44,534 nucleotides of DNA from Flavobacteriales bacterium (GTDB lineage Bacteria > Bacteroidota > Bacteroidia > Flavobacteriales_D > Sanyastnellaceae). Position numbers and translations under genes: made by a program. Each line of letters starts with the position of its first letter. The stretch's first letter is position 1. The stretch is from assembly GCA_947464415.1 (NCBI GenBank), contig CANHWU010000004.1, positions 1 to 44,534 of the forward strand. The letters are read 5' to 3'. Of the stretch, positions 34,925 through 44,534 are shown in pieces. Below the pieces are notes generated by a model that saw only the letters and a program-made list of their open reading frames with translations, had not been told where the DNA came from and made no database searches.

Positions 34925-35710
34925 ATGGCAAGAGTTAGTTTTGACGAGCTTTTGGAGGCTGGAGTACATTTCGGTCACTTAAGCAGAAAATGGAATCCCA
35001 ACATGGCTCCATACATCTTTGGAGAAAAAAAGGGAATTCACATCATTGATTTAAACAAGACAGCAGTAAAGTTAGAAGAAGCTGCTAACGCGATGAAACA
35101 AATCGCGAAGTCTGGAAAGAAAATTCTTTTTGTAGCTACCAAGAAGCAAGCGAAAGATCTAGTGGCTGAGCGCATTACCGCTATCGGTATGCCTTTCGTT
35201 ACGGAGCGTTGGCCAGGTGGAATGTTGACGAATTTCGTTACCATCCGCAAAGCAGTGCGTAAAATGGCCTCTATCGAAAAGATGGAAGCCGATGGAACGG
35301 CTGCTACATTGTCTAAGCGTGAGCGTTTGCAATTGAGCCGCACACACATGAAGATGCACAAGGTATTGGGTTCTATCGCAGATATGAATCGCGTTCCAGC
35401 AGCTTTGTTTGTGATTGATGTGATGAAAGAGCATATCGCAGTAGCAGAAGCCAAGCGTTTAGGTATTCCAGTATTTGCCATGGTAGATACTAATAGCGAC
35501 CCTCGTAAAGTGGATTTCGCTATTCCTGCCAACGATGATGCGACAAAATCTATCAGCAAAATTTTGGATGTGGTGATTGAGGCAATTGCAGAAGGATTGA
35601 CCGAGCGTAAGAGTGAGAAGGATAAAAATGAGGATGCGGCTCCAGCTGAAGTTGCCGCTGACGCAAAACCAGAAGCTAAAACACGCAAGCGCACTACCAA
35701 AGCCAACTAA
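34925..35710 (+). CDS. rpsB: 30S ribosomal protein S2
   Basis: A 261-aa S2 protein. [65 protein letters not shown] and [10 protein letters not shown] are the family blocks. The C-terminal 35 residues are an acidic then basic tail ([33 protein letters not shown]), longer than in E. coli. S2 binds the back of the 30S head and joins late in assembly. tsf follows after 19 nt in the standard order. Confidence 0.98.
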   Translation: MARVSFDELLEAGVHFGHLSRKWNPNMAPYIFGEKKGIHIIDLNKTAVKLEEAANAMKQIAKSGKKILFVATKKQAKDLVAERITAIGMPFVTERWPGGMLTNFVTIRKAVRKMASIEKMEADGTAATLSKRERLQLSRTHMKMHKVLGSIADMNRVPAALFVIDVMKEHIAVAEAKRLGIPVFAMVDTNSDPRKVDFAIPANDDATKSISKILDVVIEAIAEGLTERKSEKDKNEDAAPAEVAADAKPEAKTRKRTTKAN

Positions 35711-35729
35711 TTGATTAAAATTTAGAGTT

Positions 35730-36557
35730 ATGAATATTACAGCAGCAGATGTAAATAAGTTGCGTACCATCACCGGAGCCGGTATGATGGATTGCAAAAA
35801 AGCTTTGGTGGAAGCCGAAGGTGATTTTGATGCCGCCATCGATTTGCTTCGTAAGAAAGGCCAAAAGGTAGCCGCTAACAGAAGTGATCGTGATGCTACA
35901 GAAGGTGTGGTTTTGGCTAAATCAAATGGAGACGGAAAGCGCGGAACCATCGTGGTATTGAACTGCGAAACTGATTTCGTTGCTAAAAATGACAACTTCG
36001 TTCAAGTGGCCAATACTATCTTGGACATTGCCATCGCGCATAAGCCTGCTACTCTTGATGAATTGAAAGCATTGCCATTTGGTGATAGCGGAATGAATAT
36101 CAACGACAAAATCACGGAAGAAATTGGTAAGATCGGTGAGAAACTTGATCTTTCATACTACGGAACAGTAGATGCTGAAATGGTATTTTGTTACAACCAC
36201 CCAGGAAACAAATTGGCTTCTGTGGTAGGTTTCAACAAATCAGCTTCTGAAGATGTAGCCAAAGATGTGGCGATGCAAGCGGCGGCTATGGCTCCCGTTG
36301 CGTTGGATGAGTCCTCTGTTTCTGAAGAGATCAAGCAAAAGGAAATAGAAGTAGGAAAAGAGCAAGCCATCAATGAAGGCAAACCAGCGGACATGGCAGA
36401 GAAGATTGCAATGGGCCGTTTGAATAAATTCATGAAAGAGAATACCTTGTTGAACCAAGAGTTTATCAAAGACGGAAAAATGACCGTGAGTCAATACATG
36501 AAGTCTGCTGATAAGGATTTAACCGCTACTGGATTTATCCGATTCTCTTTAAGCTAA
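35730..36557 (+). CDS. tsf: Translation elongation factor Ts
   Basis: A 275-aa EF-Ts, the nucleotide exchange factor of EF-Tu. The N-terminal UBA-like part has VNKLRTITGAGMMDCKKALVEAEGDFDAAIDLLRKKG, the core has the ETDFVAKND motif (the EF-Tu contact) and the C-terminal LLNQEFIKDGKMTVSQYM. It follows rpsB and ends just before a strong terminator. Confidence 0.98.
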   Translation: MNITAADVNKLRTITGAGMMDCKKALVEAEGDFDAAIDLLRKKGQKVAANRSDRDATEGVVLAKSNGDGKRGTIVVLNCETDFVAKNDNFVQVANTILDIAIAHKPATLDELKALPFGDSGMNINDKITEEIGKIGEKLDLSYYGTVDAEMVFCYNHPGNKLASVVGFNKSASEDVAKDVAMQAAAMAPVALDESSVSEEIKQKEIEVGKEQAINEGKPADMAEKIAMGRLNKFMKENTLLNQEFIKDGKMTVSQYMKSADKDLTATGFIRFSLS

Positions 36558-36578
36558 TACTTTTGAATTTCAGTGAAG

Positions 36579-36606
36579 CCCCTCCTCGTGAGGGGTTTTT
36601 TTTTTT
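36579..36606 (+). terminator. Intrinsic terminator after tsf
   Basis: CCCCTC (36579-36584), loop CTCGT, GAGGGG (36590-36595), followed by 11 T (36596-36606). It closes the rplM-rpsI-rpsB-tsf transcript. Confidence 0.9.
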
Positions 36607-36903
36607 CTGTTCAATTTTAAATACATCAAGCCTCATCCAATCAAAAGAACAGCAATGAGCATCCGATACATTATCTGTAATCGCAAAAAACAATCTTTGT
36701 AAGGTGCTATTGACTACTTGCCCGTTGATTTTTAAAGGGATCGAAATTTCCAATCAAAATAAGGAGGCAACATTAAATACTCGTTAGTGTAATTTTGAAA
36801 TACTGCCTTTGATTGGGTATTGTCATACCATAAAGAGAATATACTTTTGATAAGAGCGGCTTCGATCACCTTTATTTTTCCACATAAAAATCAAGAAATA
36901 AAA
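36607..36903. other. Gene-free intergenic stretch with an imperfect inverted repeat
   Basis: No credible coding frame: short frames here either read through the terminators or overlap the protease. The only structure seen is an imperfect inverted repeat, CCAATCAAA (36750-36758) plus GGCA (36766-36769) against TGCCTTTGATTGG (36804-36816), with a 7-nt bulge on the left arm. No T-tract follows on either strand, so it is not an obvious terminator. It could be a decayed repeat or a small RNA. Confidence 0.4.
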
Positions 36904-36931
36904 AAGAGGCTGCCTTTTTGGACAGCCTCTT
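36904..36931 (-). terminator. Terminator of the metalloprotease gene
   Basis: AAGAGGCTG (36904-36912) pairs with CAGCCTCTT (36923-36931), with an inner CC/GG pair around TTTTT. On the minus strand a run of T follows the stem, as expected for the gene ending at 36954; the plus strand has a weaker tract. Confidence 0.8.
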
Positions 36932-36953
36932 ATTCATTAAGTATGCAGCACTA

Positions 36954-39731
36954 CTATTCTGCTCCCTTCATAAATTCTTTAGAAATCACGCCTTCTGAAC
37001 CGACTAGCTCCAACATGTACATTCCAGAAGCAAATGAGCCCGTGGCTACTTGAATTTGAGCGCTTTGTCCTGCTCCATTCAATGATTGAGAAGATACTAT
37101 TCTTCCTGAAATATCGCGAACATTTAACTGTGTGAACGAACCATTGGCTGGAAGTTGAACATTCAATACTTCGCTTACGGGATTAGGAAACAAATGCATT
37201 TGTCTAGCTTTATCAAATTCATCCACGTTTACATTACCCAAGATGTTGATATCATCGATATACAAATGGTTACTCGTGTATGAAGACGTGAAAACAAATT
37301 TAAACCTTACATTATTAGTCTCATAAGTGGTTGGTATGGTTACCTGCTTTTCCACCCAATGTGAAGAACCGTTCGGAACGAAGTCTACAGAATAAGATCC
37401 TGCCGTTACCAACTCCTCCGCATCTAATGATGTTCTGAACTGCCAATCCTCTCCACAAGTACGGCTTGACCAAATCTCTAAGGTTTCTGTTGCGTCCGTC
37501 AACGTTGATGCGCCTGTAGCATAAGCATATCGGAAACTTAACTTTCCTCCAGACAACAAGCTCAAATCCATAGATGGCGTAATCAACTCATCAACATCGT
37601 ATCCTCTGTAACCATTTACACTCGGAAGCACATCGTTATTGTTCAACCAAAGACAACCATTGGGCTCTGTGCCGCTTGGCTTGTATCCTGCAAAATTGGA
37701 GTAGTTCCAATTGGATTCATTTCCACCCATATTGTATGCCTGAAATGCATGTTGTGTAATGGGATTCACATTGCAATTCTCTTGCATCACTCCGGACCAC
37801 TCTGGCCAAGTAGGGGTAACATAAATGGCCATGGTACTGGTAGTGGTGGTGCTTCCCACGGAATTAGTAGCGGTAAGAGTGACAGTTTTCCACCCATGGC
37901 TATTGAAAGTCACGGTTGGGTTCTGGTTGGTACTGGTAGCAGGGGTAGCATCTTGGAAACTCCACTCCCAAGCAGTAGCTTCTGCGTCTGATGAGTAATC
38001 AAAGAAGGTAATATCACTGCCCTGACAAGCGATTTTGGTTTCTGGATAAAAATCAGCTGTAGGAGCGCACAATAAATCATTGATTCCATCAGTACCCGTG
38101 GCCGCTAAATTCTCTGGAGTAGAAAGACTCATTCTGTTGGCGACAGGTGAATTCAAAGCCCCAATCATACGATCCTTTTGTCCGTGAGTAAACATCATAG
38201 AACAATATGAATACTCCATGTAGTTCTGAACATTCTCTATGGTTCCATATGAACCTGTGAAATTTACGTTATCCACTGCAAAGCTTCCTGCCACATTTTC
38301 CGCATTCCATGCATAAATCCGAAAAGTAACACTTCCGTTATTTATGTTATTAAAACCAGGTCCAGAGAGATTTACTTTGCTCCCTACTTGGTTTGTGCTA
38401 ATATCATTCGCAAAGAATAAAACATTGCCACTTTGAACTGTCAAAGCTGGATTAGCAGGGGTAATAACCGCCGCCAAATTGGTAGAAAAATTATTTACAC
38501 TAGAGCGAACGGCAAAACAACGAGGACCGTGCGTACTTCTTTGAACATCAAAAGTTATACCTGTCAAAGAGAGCATTTGAGATAAATCGTTAGACAGGGT
38601 AAATTCATAGTATTGATCTGTATTGATAGAACCTGTCATTGAAGGGAAATTATTGTTCTGATCAGTAGCCCCAGTACCCCATCCAGTGAAACCAAAGGAG
38701 CCTGTGGTAGCGGGTTGATCAGAAACTCCATGGGCCGAAAAAGGAGAAAAAACCAATGCAGGAATCAAGCCATTGGAAGTCAAAACTGAGTCCCCCACAA
38801 AAGGAAGAGTGCTAGGATCTACAGTCCCTGACGCATCATTTACGGCGGAGAACTTGTAAGCTGTTTGTAAGGCATCTGTCATCAATGGTAATACCATGTT
38901 ATCACACTCATAATCATACACATTTCCACAATTATCATGACCTGCTGTAGGAGGAGTATCAGAGACGTTGTCATCACCACATTCTACTTCAGGTTCATTG
39001 GTACCACCCCATGTGTGTGGCAGATCCAGCCAGTGACCAATTTCGTGTGTCAAAGCGCGACTCGCCCATGTGGCTGCCGGAGGCAATGATCCGATGTAGT
39101 CATAACGAATAATAATCCCATCCTGCCAAGCCGAAGAGGCATCGGCCACTCCTGATGGACGATAAGCATACCCCGCTACCCCATCTTCCATATCGTTGAT
39201 GATCCAAACATTTAAATATTTGTGACGAGGCCATGGATTCAATTTAGAAATATCATTTCCCACATAAGTCAAAGTAGAAGCAATGCGGTCTATACCATTG
39301 GTACAATTGCCCAACGGATCAATGGTAGCCAATTTGAATTGGAATTTACAATCCGCAATCAACGGCTGGAAAGGAGGTACTACATCCGCAGTATCCTCGT
39401 TTTGCTTGTTGTAGTCACGGTTTAGAATGGCTATTTGATCGTATATATTCTCATTGGGAATATTCTCAATTCCATACTGATGAATAATGTGAAATACCAC
39501 TGGAATGGTGTACACCACGCTGGAATCGCGAGTTTGTAAATTATTGTTTCTGATATAATCCGCGATGAAAGCGTCTTGGTACGCTTCCCATTGCAATACC
39601 TGAGGATTCTTAGCAATTTGCTTAGCTCTCGCATGATGCTCACCACATCTAAAGTCATGCTGGTGCTGGGCCGTTAAGGTACCGATGGTACCCATTAACA
39701 ACGCCATTAAAAATGAATATCCTTTTTTCAT
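36954..39731 (-). CDS. Secreted M43 (pappalysin-type) zinc metalloprotease with PKD domain and T9SS sorting tail
   Basis: A 925-aa protein. Signal peptide (1-21); propeptide-like region; M43 catalytic domain with zinc motif HEIGHWLDLPH (His229, Glu230, His233, His239; the usual Gly of HExxHxxGxxH is Asp). Residues about 285-497 form an inserted beta-sandwich (GSFGFTGW, YYEFTLS, FAVRSSVNNF, FRIYAW, FAVDNVNF). The Met-turn NYMEYSYCSMM comes only at about 503. A PKD domain follows (about 557-640), then a carbohydrate-binding or MAM-like domain, and a C-terminal T9SS type A sorting domain (MHLFPNPVSEVLNVQL). It is predicted to be exported and anchored or released at the surface. Substrates are unknown. 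Confidence 0.92.
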   Translation of the reverse strand: MKKGYSFLMALLMGTIGTLTAQHQHDFRCGEHHARAKQIAKNPQVLQWEAYQDAFIADYIRNNNLQTRDSSVVYTIPVVFHIIHQYGIENIPNENIYDQIAILNRDYNKQNEDTADVVPPFQPLIADCKFQFKLATIDPLGNCTNGIDRIASTLTYVGNDISKLNPWPRHKYLNVWIINDMEDGVAGYAYRPSGVADASSAWQDGIIIRYDYIGSLPPAATWASRALTHEIGHWLDLPHTWGGTNEPEVECGDDNVSDTPPTAGHDNCGNVYDYECDNMVLPLMTDALQTAYKFSAVNDASGTVDPSTLPFVGDSVLTSNGLIPALVFSPFSAHGVSDQPATTGSFGFTGWGTGATDQNNNFPSMTGSINTDQYYEFTLSNDLSQMLSLTGITFDVQRSTHGPRCFAVRSSVNNFSTNLAAVITPANPALTVQSGNVLFFANDISTNQVGSKVNLSGPGFNNINNGSVTFRIYAWNAENVAGSFAVDNVNFTGSYGTIENVQNYMEYSYCSMMFTHGQKDRMIGALNSPVANRMSLSTPENLAATGTDGINDLLCAPTADFYPETKIACQGSDITFFDYSSDAEATAWEWSFQDATPATSTNQNPTVTFNSHGWKTVTLTATNSVGSTTTTSTMAIYVTPTWPEWSGVMQENCNVNPITQHAFQAYNMGGNESNWNYSNFAGYKPSGTEPNGCLWLNNNDVLPSVNGYRGYDVDELITPSMDLSLLSGGKLSFRYAYATGASTLTDATETLEIWSSRTCGEDWQFRTSLDAEELVTAGSYSVDFVPNGSSHWVEKQVTIPTTYETNNVRFKFVFTSSYTSNHLYIDDINILGNVNVDEFDKARQMHLFPNPVSEVLNVQLPANGSFTQLNVRDISGRIVSSQSLNGAGQSAQIQVATGSFASGMYMLELVGSEGVISKEFMKGAE

Positions 39732-39749
39732 ATTATTTTCTCGTTATCG

Positions 39750-39778
39750 CAAATATAATAGGTGCGGCCGCTTCTCAA
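39750..39778 (-). promoter_or_regulatory. Promoter of the metalloprotease gene
   Basis: On the minus strand, TTG (39778-39776), 18 nt, then TATATTTG (39757-39750). The predicted start is near 39745, with a short leader before ATG 39731. It separates the protease from valS upstream. Confidence 0.6.
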
Positions 39779-39819
39779 AAGAAATTTATTCAAAGACCGA
39801 GTAATTTAGATGTTAAATG

Positions 39820-42429
<2,610 letters not shown>

Positions 42430-42432
<3 letters not shown>

Positions 42433-42444
42433 GCCGCGAATTTA
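42430..42444 (-). promoter_or_regulatory. -7 box and start element of valS
   Basis: TAAATTCGCGGCATG on the minus strand: box 42444-42437, spacer CGGC, ATG 42432. It is identical to the lysS element at 12422-12436. It predicts a leaderless valS transcript starting inside the short gap after paaE. Confidence 0.5.
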
Positions 42445-42470
42445 GGCATGGATGCGCTGGAAAAAACATC

Positions 42471-43541
42471 TTATTGATCAAAGTCCACCACCAACTTTGC
42501 TGATTTCGGAACCGCTTGACAAGTCAATACATATCCATCTTGAACCTCTCCTGGCTCAAGAGCATAATTCACCAACATCTCCGCTTGTCCCTCTAAAACT
42601 TTGGCTCGGCAAGTACAACACATACCCCCCTTGCAGCTAAAAGGAATATCCATGCCCGCTTTCTGCGCAGCATCCAACACAGGCGCACCCATGGGCATTT
42701 TGAAATCCGTTTGTTGGCCATCCATGATCACCGAGACTTCACACAAATCACCAGTTTCCTCATTCTTTTTTACCTCCTCGCGCTTCACCGGCTGAGCCGT
42801 ATTGAACAATTCTGCATGGACGTCTTCCACATTCATTCCCCTCTCCAAAAACAACTGTTTGGCATTCTCGGTCATTTCTTGAGGTCCGCACAAGAAGACA
42901 CTATCAAGGGTGGTATCCGCAAAAAATGTATTTAAAAAACCATTGATTTTCTCATTATTAATTCTGCCATGAAACAAACCAATGTCATTGGGTTCACCGC
43001 TCAACACATGAAATACTCTAAACTTTCCTAAATGGGTATCCTTTAAATCTTCTAACTCATCTCTGAAGATGATCTGCTGAAAATGACGATTTCCGTAAAT
43101 CAAGGACACCTCACTTTTGGGCTCTTCCTGTAGTACGGATTTGGCAATGCTCATCAAAGGGGTGATGCCGCTACCTGCGCCTATCAATAAATAGTGTTTT
43201 TTTTGTTCGGCATTCAATTGCGGACAAAAACTTCCCATAGGCGTCATCACCTGCAACACATCTCCTGTCTTCAAAACTTCATTTGCCCAACTACTGAACA
43301 CTCCGTTTTCCACCTTCTTGATCGCCACCCGACATTCGCCATCGTTGAGCCCGCTGCTGATTGAATAAGATCGTCTGATATCCTGACCATTGACTGTGGC
43401 CCTGAGCGTCAAGTACTGTCCTGGCAGGAATTGGTATTGAGGCTGTAAATCAGAAGGAATATCGAAAGCCACAGAAACGCAATCTGCGGTCTCTTGACGA
43501 ATATTTTTGACTATCAAAGGGTGAAAAATAGGTCTTGCCAT
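42471..43541 (-). CDS. paaE: 1,2-phenylacetyl-CoA epoxidase reductase subunit (PaaE)
   Basis: About 356 aa. The N-terminal FAD-binding barrel has RRSYSISSGLNDGECRVAIKK; the NAD(P)-binding domain has LIGAGSGITPLMSI and FLCGPQEM. The C-terminal plant-type 2Fe-2S ferredoxin domain has DIPFSCKGGMCCTCRAKV, with C-x4-C-x2-C and a fourth Cys in VLTCQAVP. PaaE feeds electrons from NADPH to the PaaABCD di-iron oxygenase. ATG 43541 is preferred over ATG 43556 because it follows a -7-like box and starts at the family N-terminus. paaA is divergent on the other side, so this is very likely the phenylacetate pathway reductase and not another ferredoxin reductase. Confidence 0.9.
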   Translation of the reverse strand: MARPIFHPLIVKNIRQETADCVSVAFDIPSDLQPQYQFLPGQYLTLRATVNGQDIRRSYSISSGLNDGECRVAIKKVENGVFSSWANEVLKTGDVLQVMTPMGSFCPQLNAEQKKHYLLIGAGSGITPLMSIAKSVLQEEPKSEVSLIYGNRHFQQIIFRDELEDLKDTHLGKFRVFHVLSGEPNDIGLFHGRINNEKINGFLNTFFADTTLDSVFLCGPQEMTENAKQLFLERGMNVEDVHAELFNTAQPVKREEVKKNEETGDLCEVSVIMDGQQTDFKMPMGAPVLDAAQKAGMDIPFSCKGGMCCTCRAKVLEGQAEMLVNYALEPGEVQDGYVLTCQAVPKSAKLVVDFDQ

Positions 43542-43545
43542 GCCG

Positions 43546-43553
43546 CGAAAATA
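43546..43553 (-). promoter_or_regulatory. -7 box of paaE
   Basis: TATTTTCG on the minus strand (43553 to 43546), followed by CGGC and ATG 43541. Same TTCGCGGCATG pattern as lysS and valS. Confidence 0.45.
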
Positions 43554-43643
43554 CAAGATTTGAACATTTATTTTGGATGATTTATGACAAATGCTTGATG
43601 GTTTAAGGTTTCCTTTATTAACATTGCCATAAATTTAGAAATC

Positions 43644-44534
43644 ATGGAAGAGCTCGATCGTTTTCAAAATTATGTAAATGCAGAAAATAAGGTAGAAGCC
43701 AAAGACTGGATGCCCGATGCGTATAGAAAAACCTTGATTCGCCAAATCGCGCAACATGCACACAGCGAGATTGTAGGAATGTTGCCAGAAGGCAATTGGA
43801 TTACACGCGCCCCCTCTTTGAGAAGAAAGGCCATTTTGCTGGCAAAGGTTCAGGATGAAGGCGGTCATGGATTGTACCTTTATAGTGCTGCAGAAACACT
43901 TGGAATTGACAGAGATACCATGATCCAAGAGCTCCACAGCGGTAAAGCCAAATACAGTTCTATTTTTAATTATCCCACTTTGAGTTGGGCGGATATTGGG
44001 GCCATTGGTTGGTTGGTAGATGGAGCCGCCATCGTGAATCAGGTATCATTGCAGCGTACAAGTTATGGACCTTACAGCCGCGCGATGATTAGAATTTGTA
44101 AGGAAGAATCTTTTCATCAAAGACAAGGTTATGAAATCATGATTGCTTTGGCCAAGGGGACTCCTGAGCAAAAGCAAATGGCGCAAGACGCCTTGAATCG
44201 TTGGTGGTGGCCCAGTTTGATGATGTTTGGTCCCAGCGATAAAGAGAGCGCACACAGCGCACAAAATATGGCATGGAAAATCAAGCGTCATGGCAATGAT
44301 GAATTGAGACAGAAATTTGTAGATATGTCTGTTCCGCAGACAGAATTTTTAGGCCTCACTTTACCTGATCCACACCTAAAATGGAATGAAGCAAGAGGAC
44401 ACTACGATTTCGGGGAAATTGATTGGACAGAATTCAATGAAGTAGTAAAAGGCAATGGCCCTTGCAACAAACAAAGATTGAATGCCAGAGTGAAGGCCTA
44501 TGAAGACGGAAAATGGGTGAGAGAGGCGGCCATA
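43644..44534 (+). CDS. paaA: 1,2-phenylacetyl-CoA epoxidase catalytic subunit A (partial, runs off the right edge)
   Basis: 297 codons to the window edge with no stop. Seen: [53 protein letters not shown], then [20 protein letters not shown] with the first E-x2-H di-iron motif, and [16 protein letters not shown] with the second. [15 protein letters not shown] and [15 protein letters not shown] also match PaaA. This subunit carries the di-iron centre that epoxidises the ring of phenylacetyl-CoA. It is divergent from paaE, and the other paa genes probably follow to the right. The 102-nt gap between paaE and paaA must hold both promoters. Confidence 0.95.
   Translation, partial: MEELDRFQNYVNAENKVEAKDWMPDAYRKTLIRQIAQHAHSEIVGMLPEGNWITRAPSLRRKAILLAKVQDEGGHGLYLYSAAETLGIDRDTMIQELHSGKAKYSSIFNYPTLSWADIGAIGWLVDGAAIVNQVSLQRTSYGPYSRAMIRICKEESFHQRQGYEIMIALAKGTPEQKQMAQDALNRWWWPSLMMFGPSDKESAHSAQNMAWKIKRHGNDELRQKFVDMSVPQTEFLGLTLPDPHLKWNEARGHYDFGEIDWTEFNEVVKGNGPCNKQRLNARVKAYEDGKWVREAAI

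Noticed and set aside
35038-35706. Long minus-strand frame (222 codons) opposite rpsB
   Set aside because: It is antisense to a complete S2 gene whose protein matches the family throughout; the frame is a by-product of that gene's codon use.
36535-36753. 72-codon minus-strand frame after tsf
   Set aside because: It runs through the tsf terminator stem and into tsf, so it is not a believable gene.

Overview
This window looks like a chromosomal segment of a Bacteroidota bacterium, probably a gliding or T9SS-bearing lineage near the Flavobacteriales; I cannot place it more exactly. The reasons are: a PorP/SprF-type membrane protein beside a protein with a gliding-motility C-terminal domain, the gliding lipoprotein GldH directly after an RicT/PSP1 gene, a metalloprotease with a T9SS sorting tail, Bacteroidota-style -7 boxes (TAnnTTTG and a TAnnTTCG variant), and the order rplM-rpsI-rpsB-tsf. 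I saw no tRNA or rRNA gene, CRISPR array, insertion sequence or phage gene. Genes are densely packed, with many 4-nt ATGA overlaps and abutting convergent stops.

Layout. 1-3494 (minus) is the N-terminal part of a giant secreted modular adhesin-like protein that runs off the left edge. 3595-8068 holds a CPBP membrane protease (plus) facing two glycosyltransferases and hemW (minus). 8098-17376 is a long plus-strand stretch: a biotin carrier protein, a secreted gliding-type protein with a PorP/SprF partner, a MmcQ/YjbR protein, a conserved hypothetical, rsmI, lysS, an OmpA-type lipoprotein, recO and holB; only a 107-aa membrane protein lies on the minus strand. 17382-25035 contains a small secreted protein, ricT, gldH, rlmN, a small TonB-C-like lipoprotein, a beta-barrel protein, a TPR protein, an Ig-like lipoprotein and a free-methionine-sulfoxide reductase. 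25114-30577 has gcvP, two more glycosyltransferases and gmhA. 30674-33823 encodes a 1049-aa secreted caspase-like protein. 33975-36557 is the ribosomal protein/EF-Ts cluster, closed by a clear terminator. 36954-43541 (minus) carries a T9SS-sorted M43 metalloprotease, valS and paaE; paaA, divergent from paaE, runs off the right edge.

How the genes work together. Several encode envelope and surface functions: the adhesin, the T9SS client/PorP pair, GldH, the OmpA lipoprotein, the secreted metalloprotease, four glycosyltransferases and GmhA for LPS or surface glycan. They are mixed with translation and genome-maintenance genes (lysS, valS, rsmI, rlmN, ribosomal proteins, recO, holB). paaE and paaA mark the start of an aerobic phenylacetate degradation locus.

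Most notable observations. (1) A recurrent promoter pattern places a -7 box only 4-7 nt before the start codon, which predicts leaderless mRNAs; lysS and valS share an identical 15-nt TAAATTCGCGGCATG element. (2) A perfect inverted repeat of two -7 boxes lies between recO and its divergent neighbour. (3) About 210 residues are inserted inside the M43 catalytic domain, before the Met-turn. (4) The secreted caspase-like protein has an EF-hand-like loop and a large uncharacterised helical C-terminus. (5) The rpsB leader can form a GCAA-capped hairpin. I found no clearly new multi-gene system; these are the best leads.
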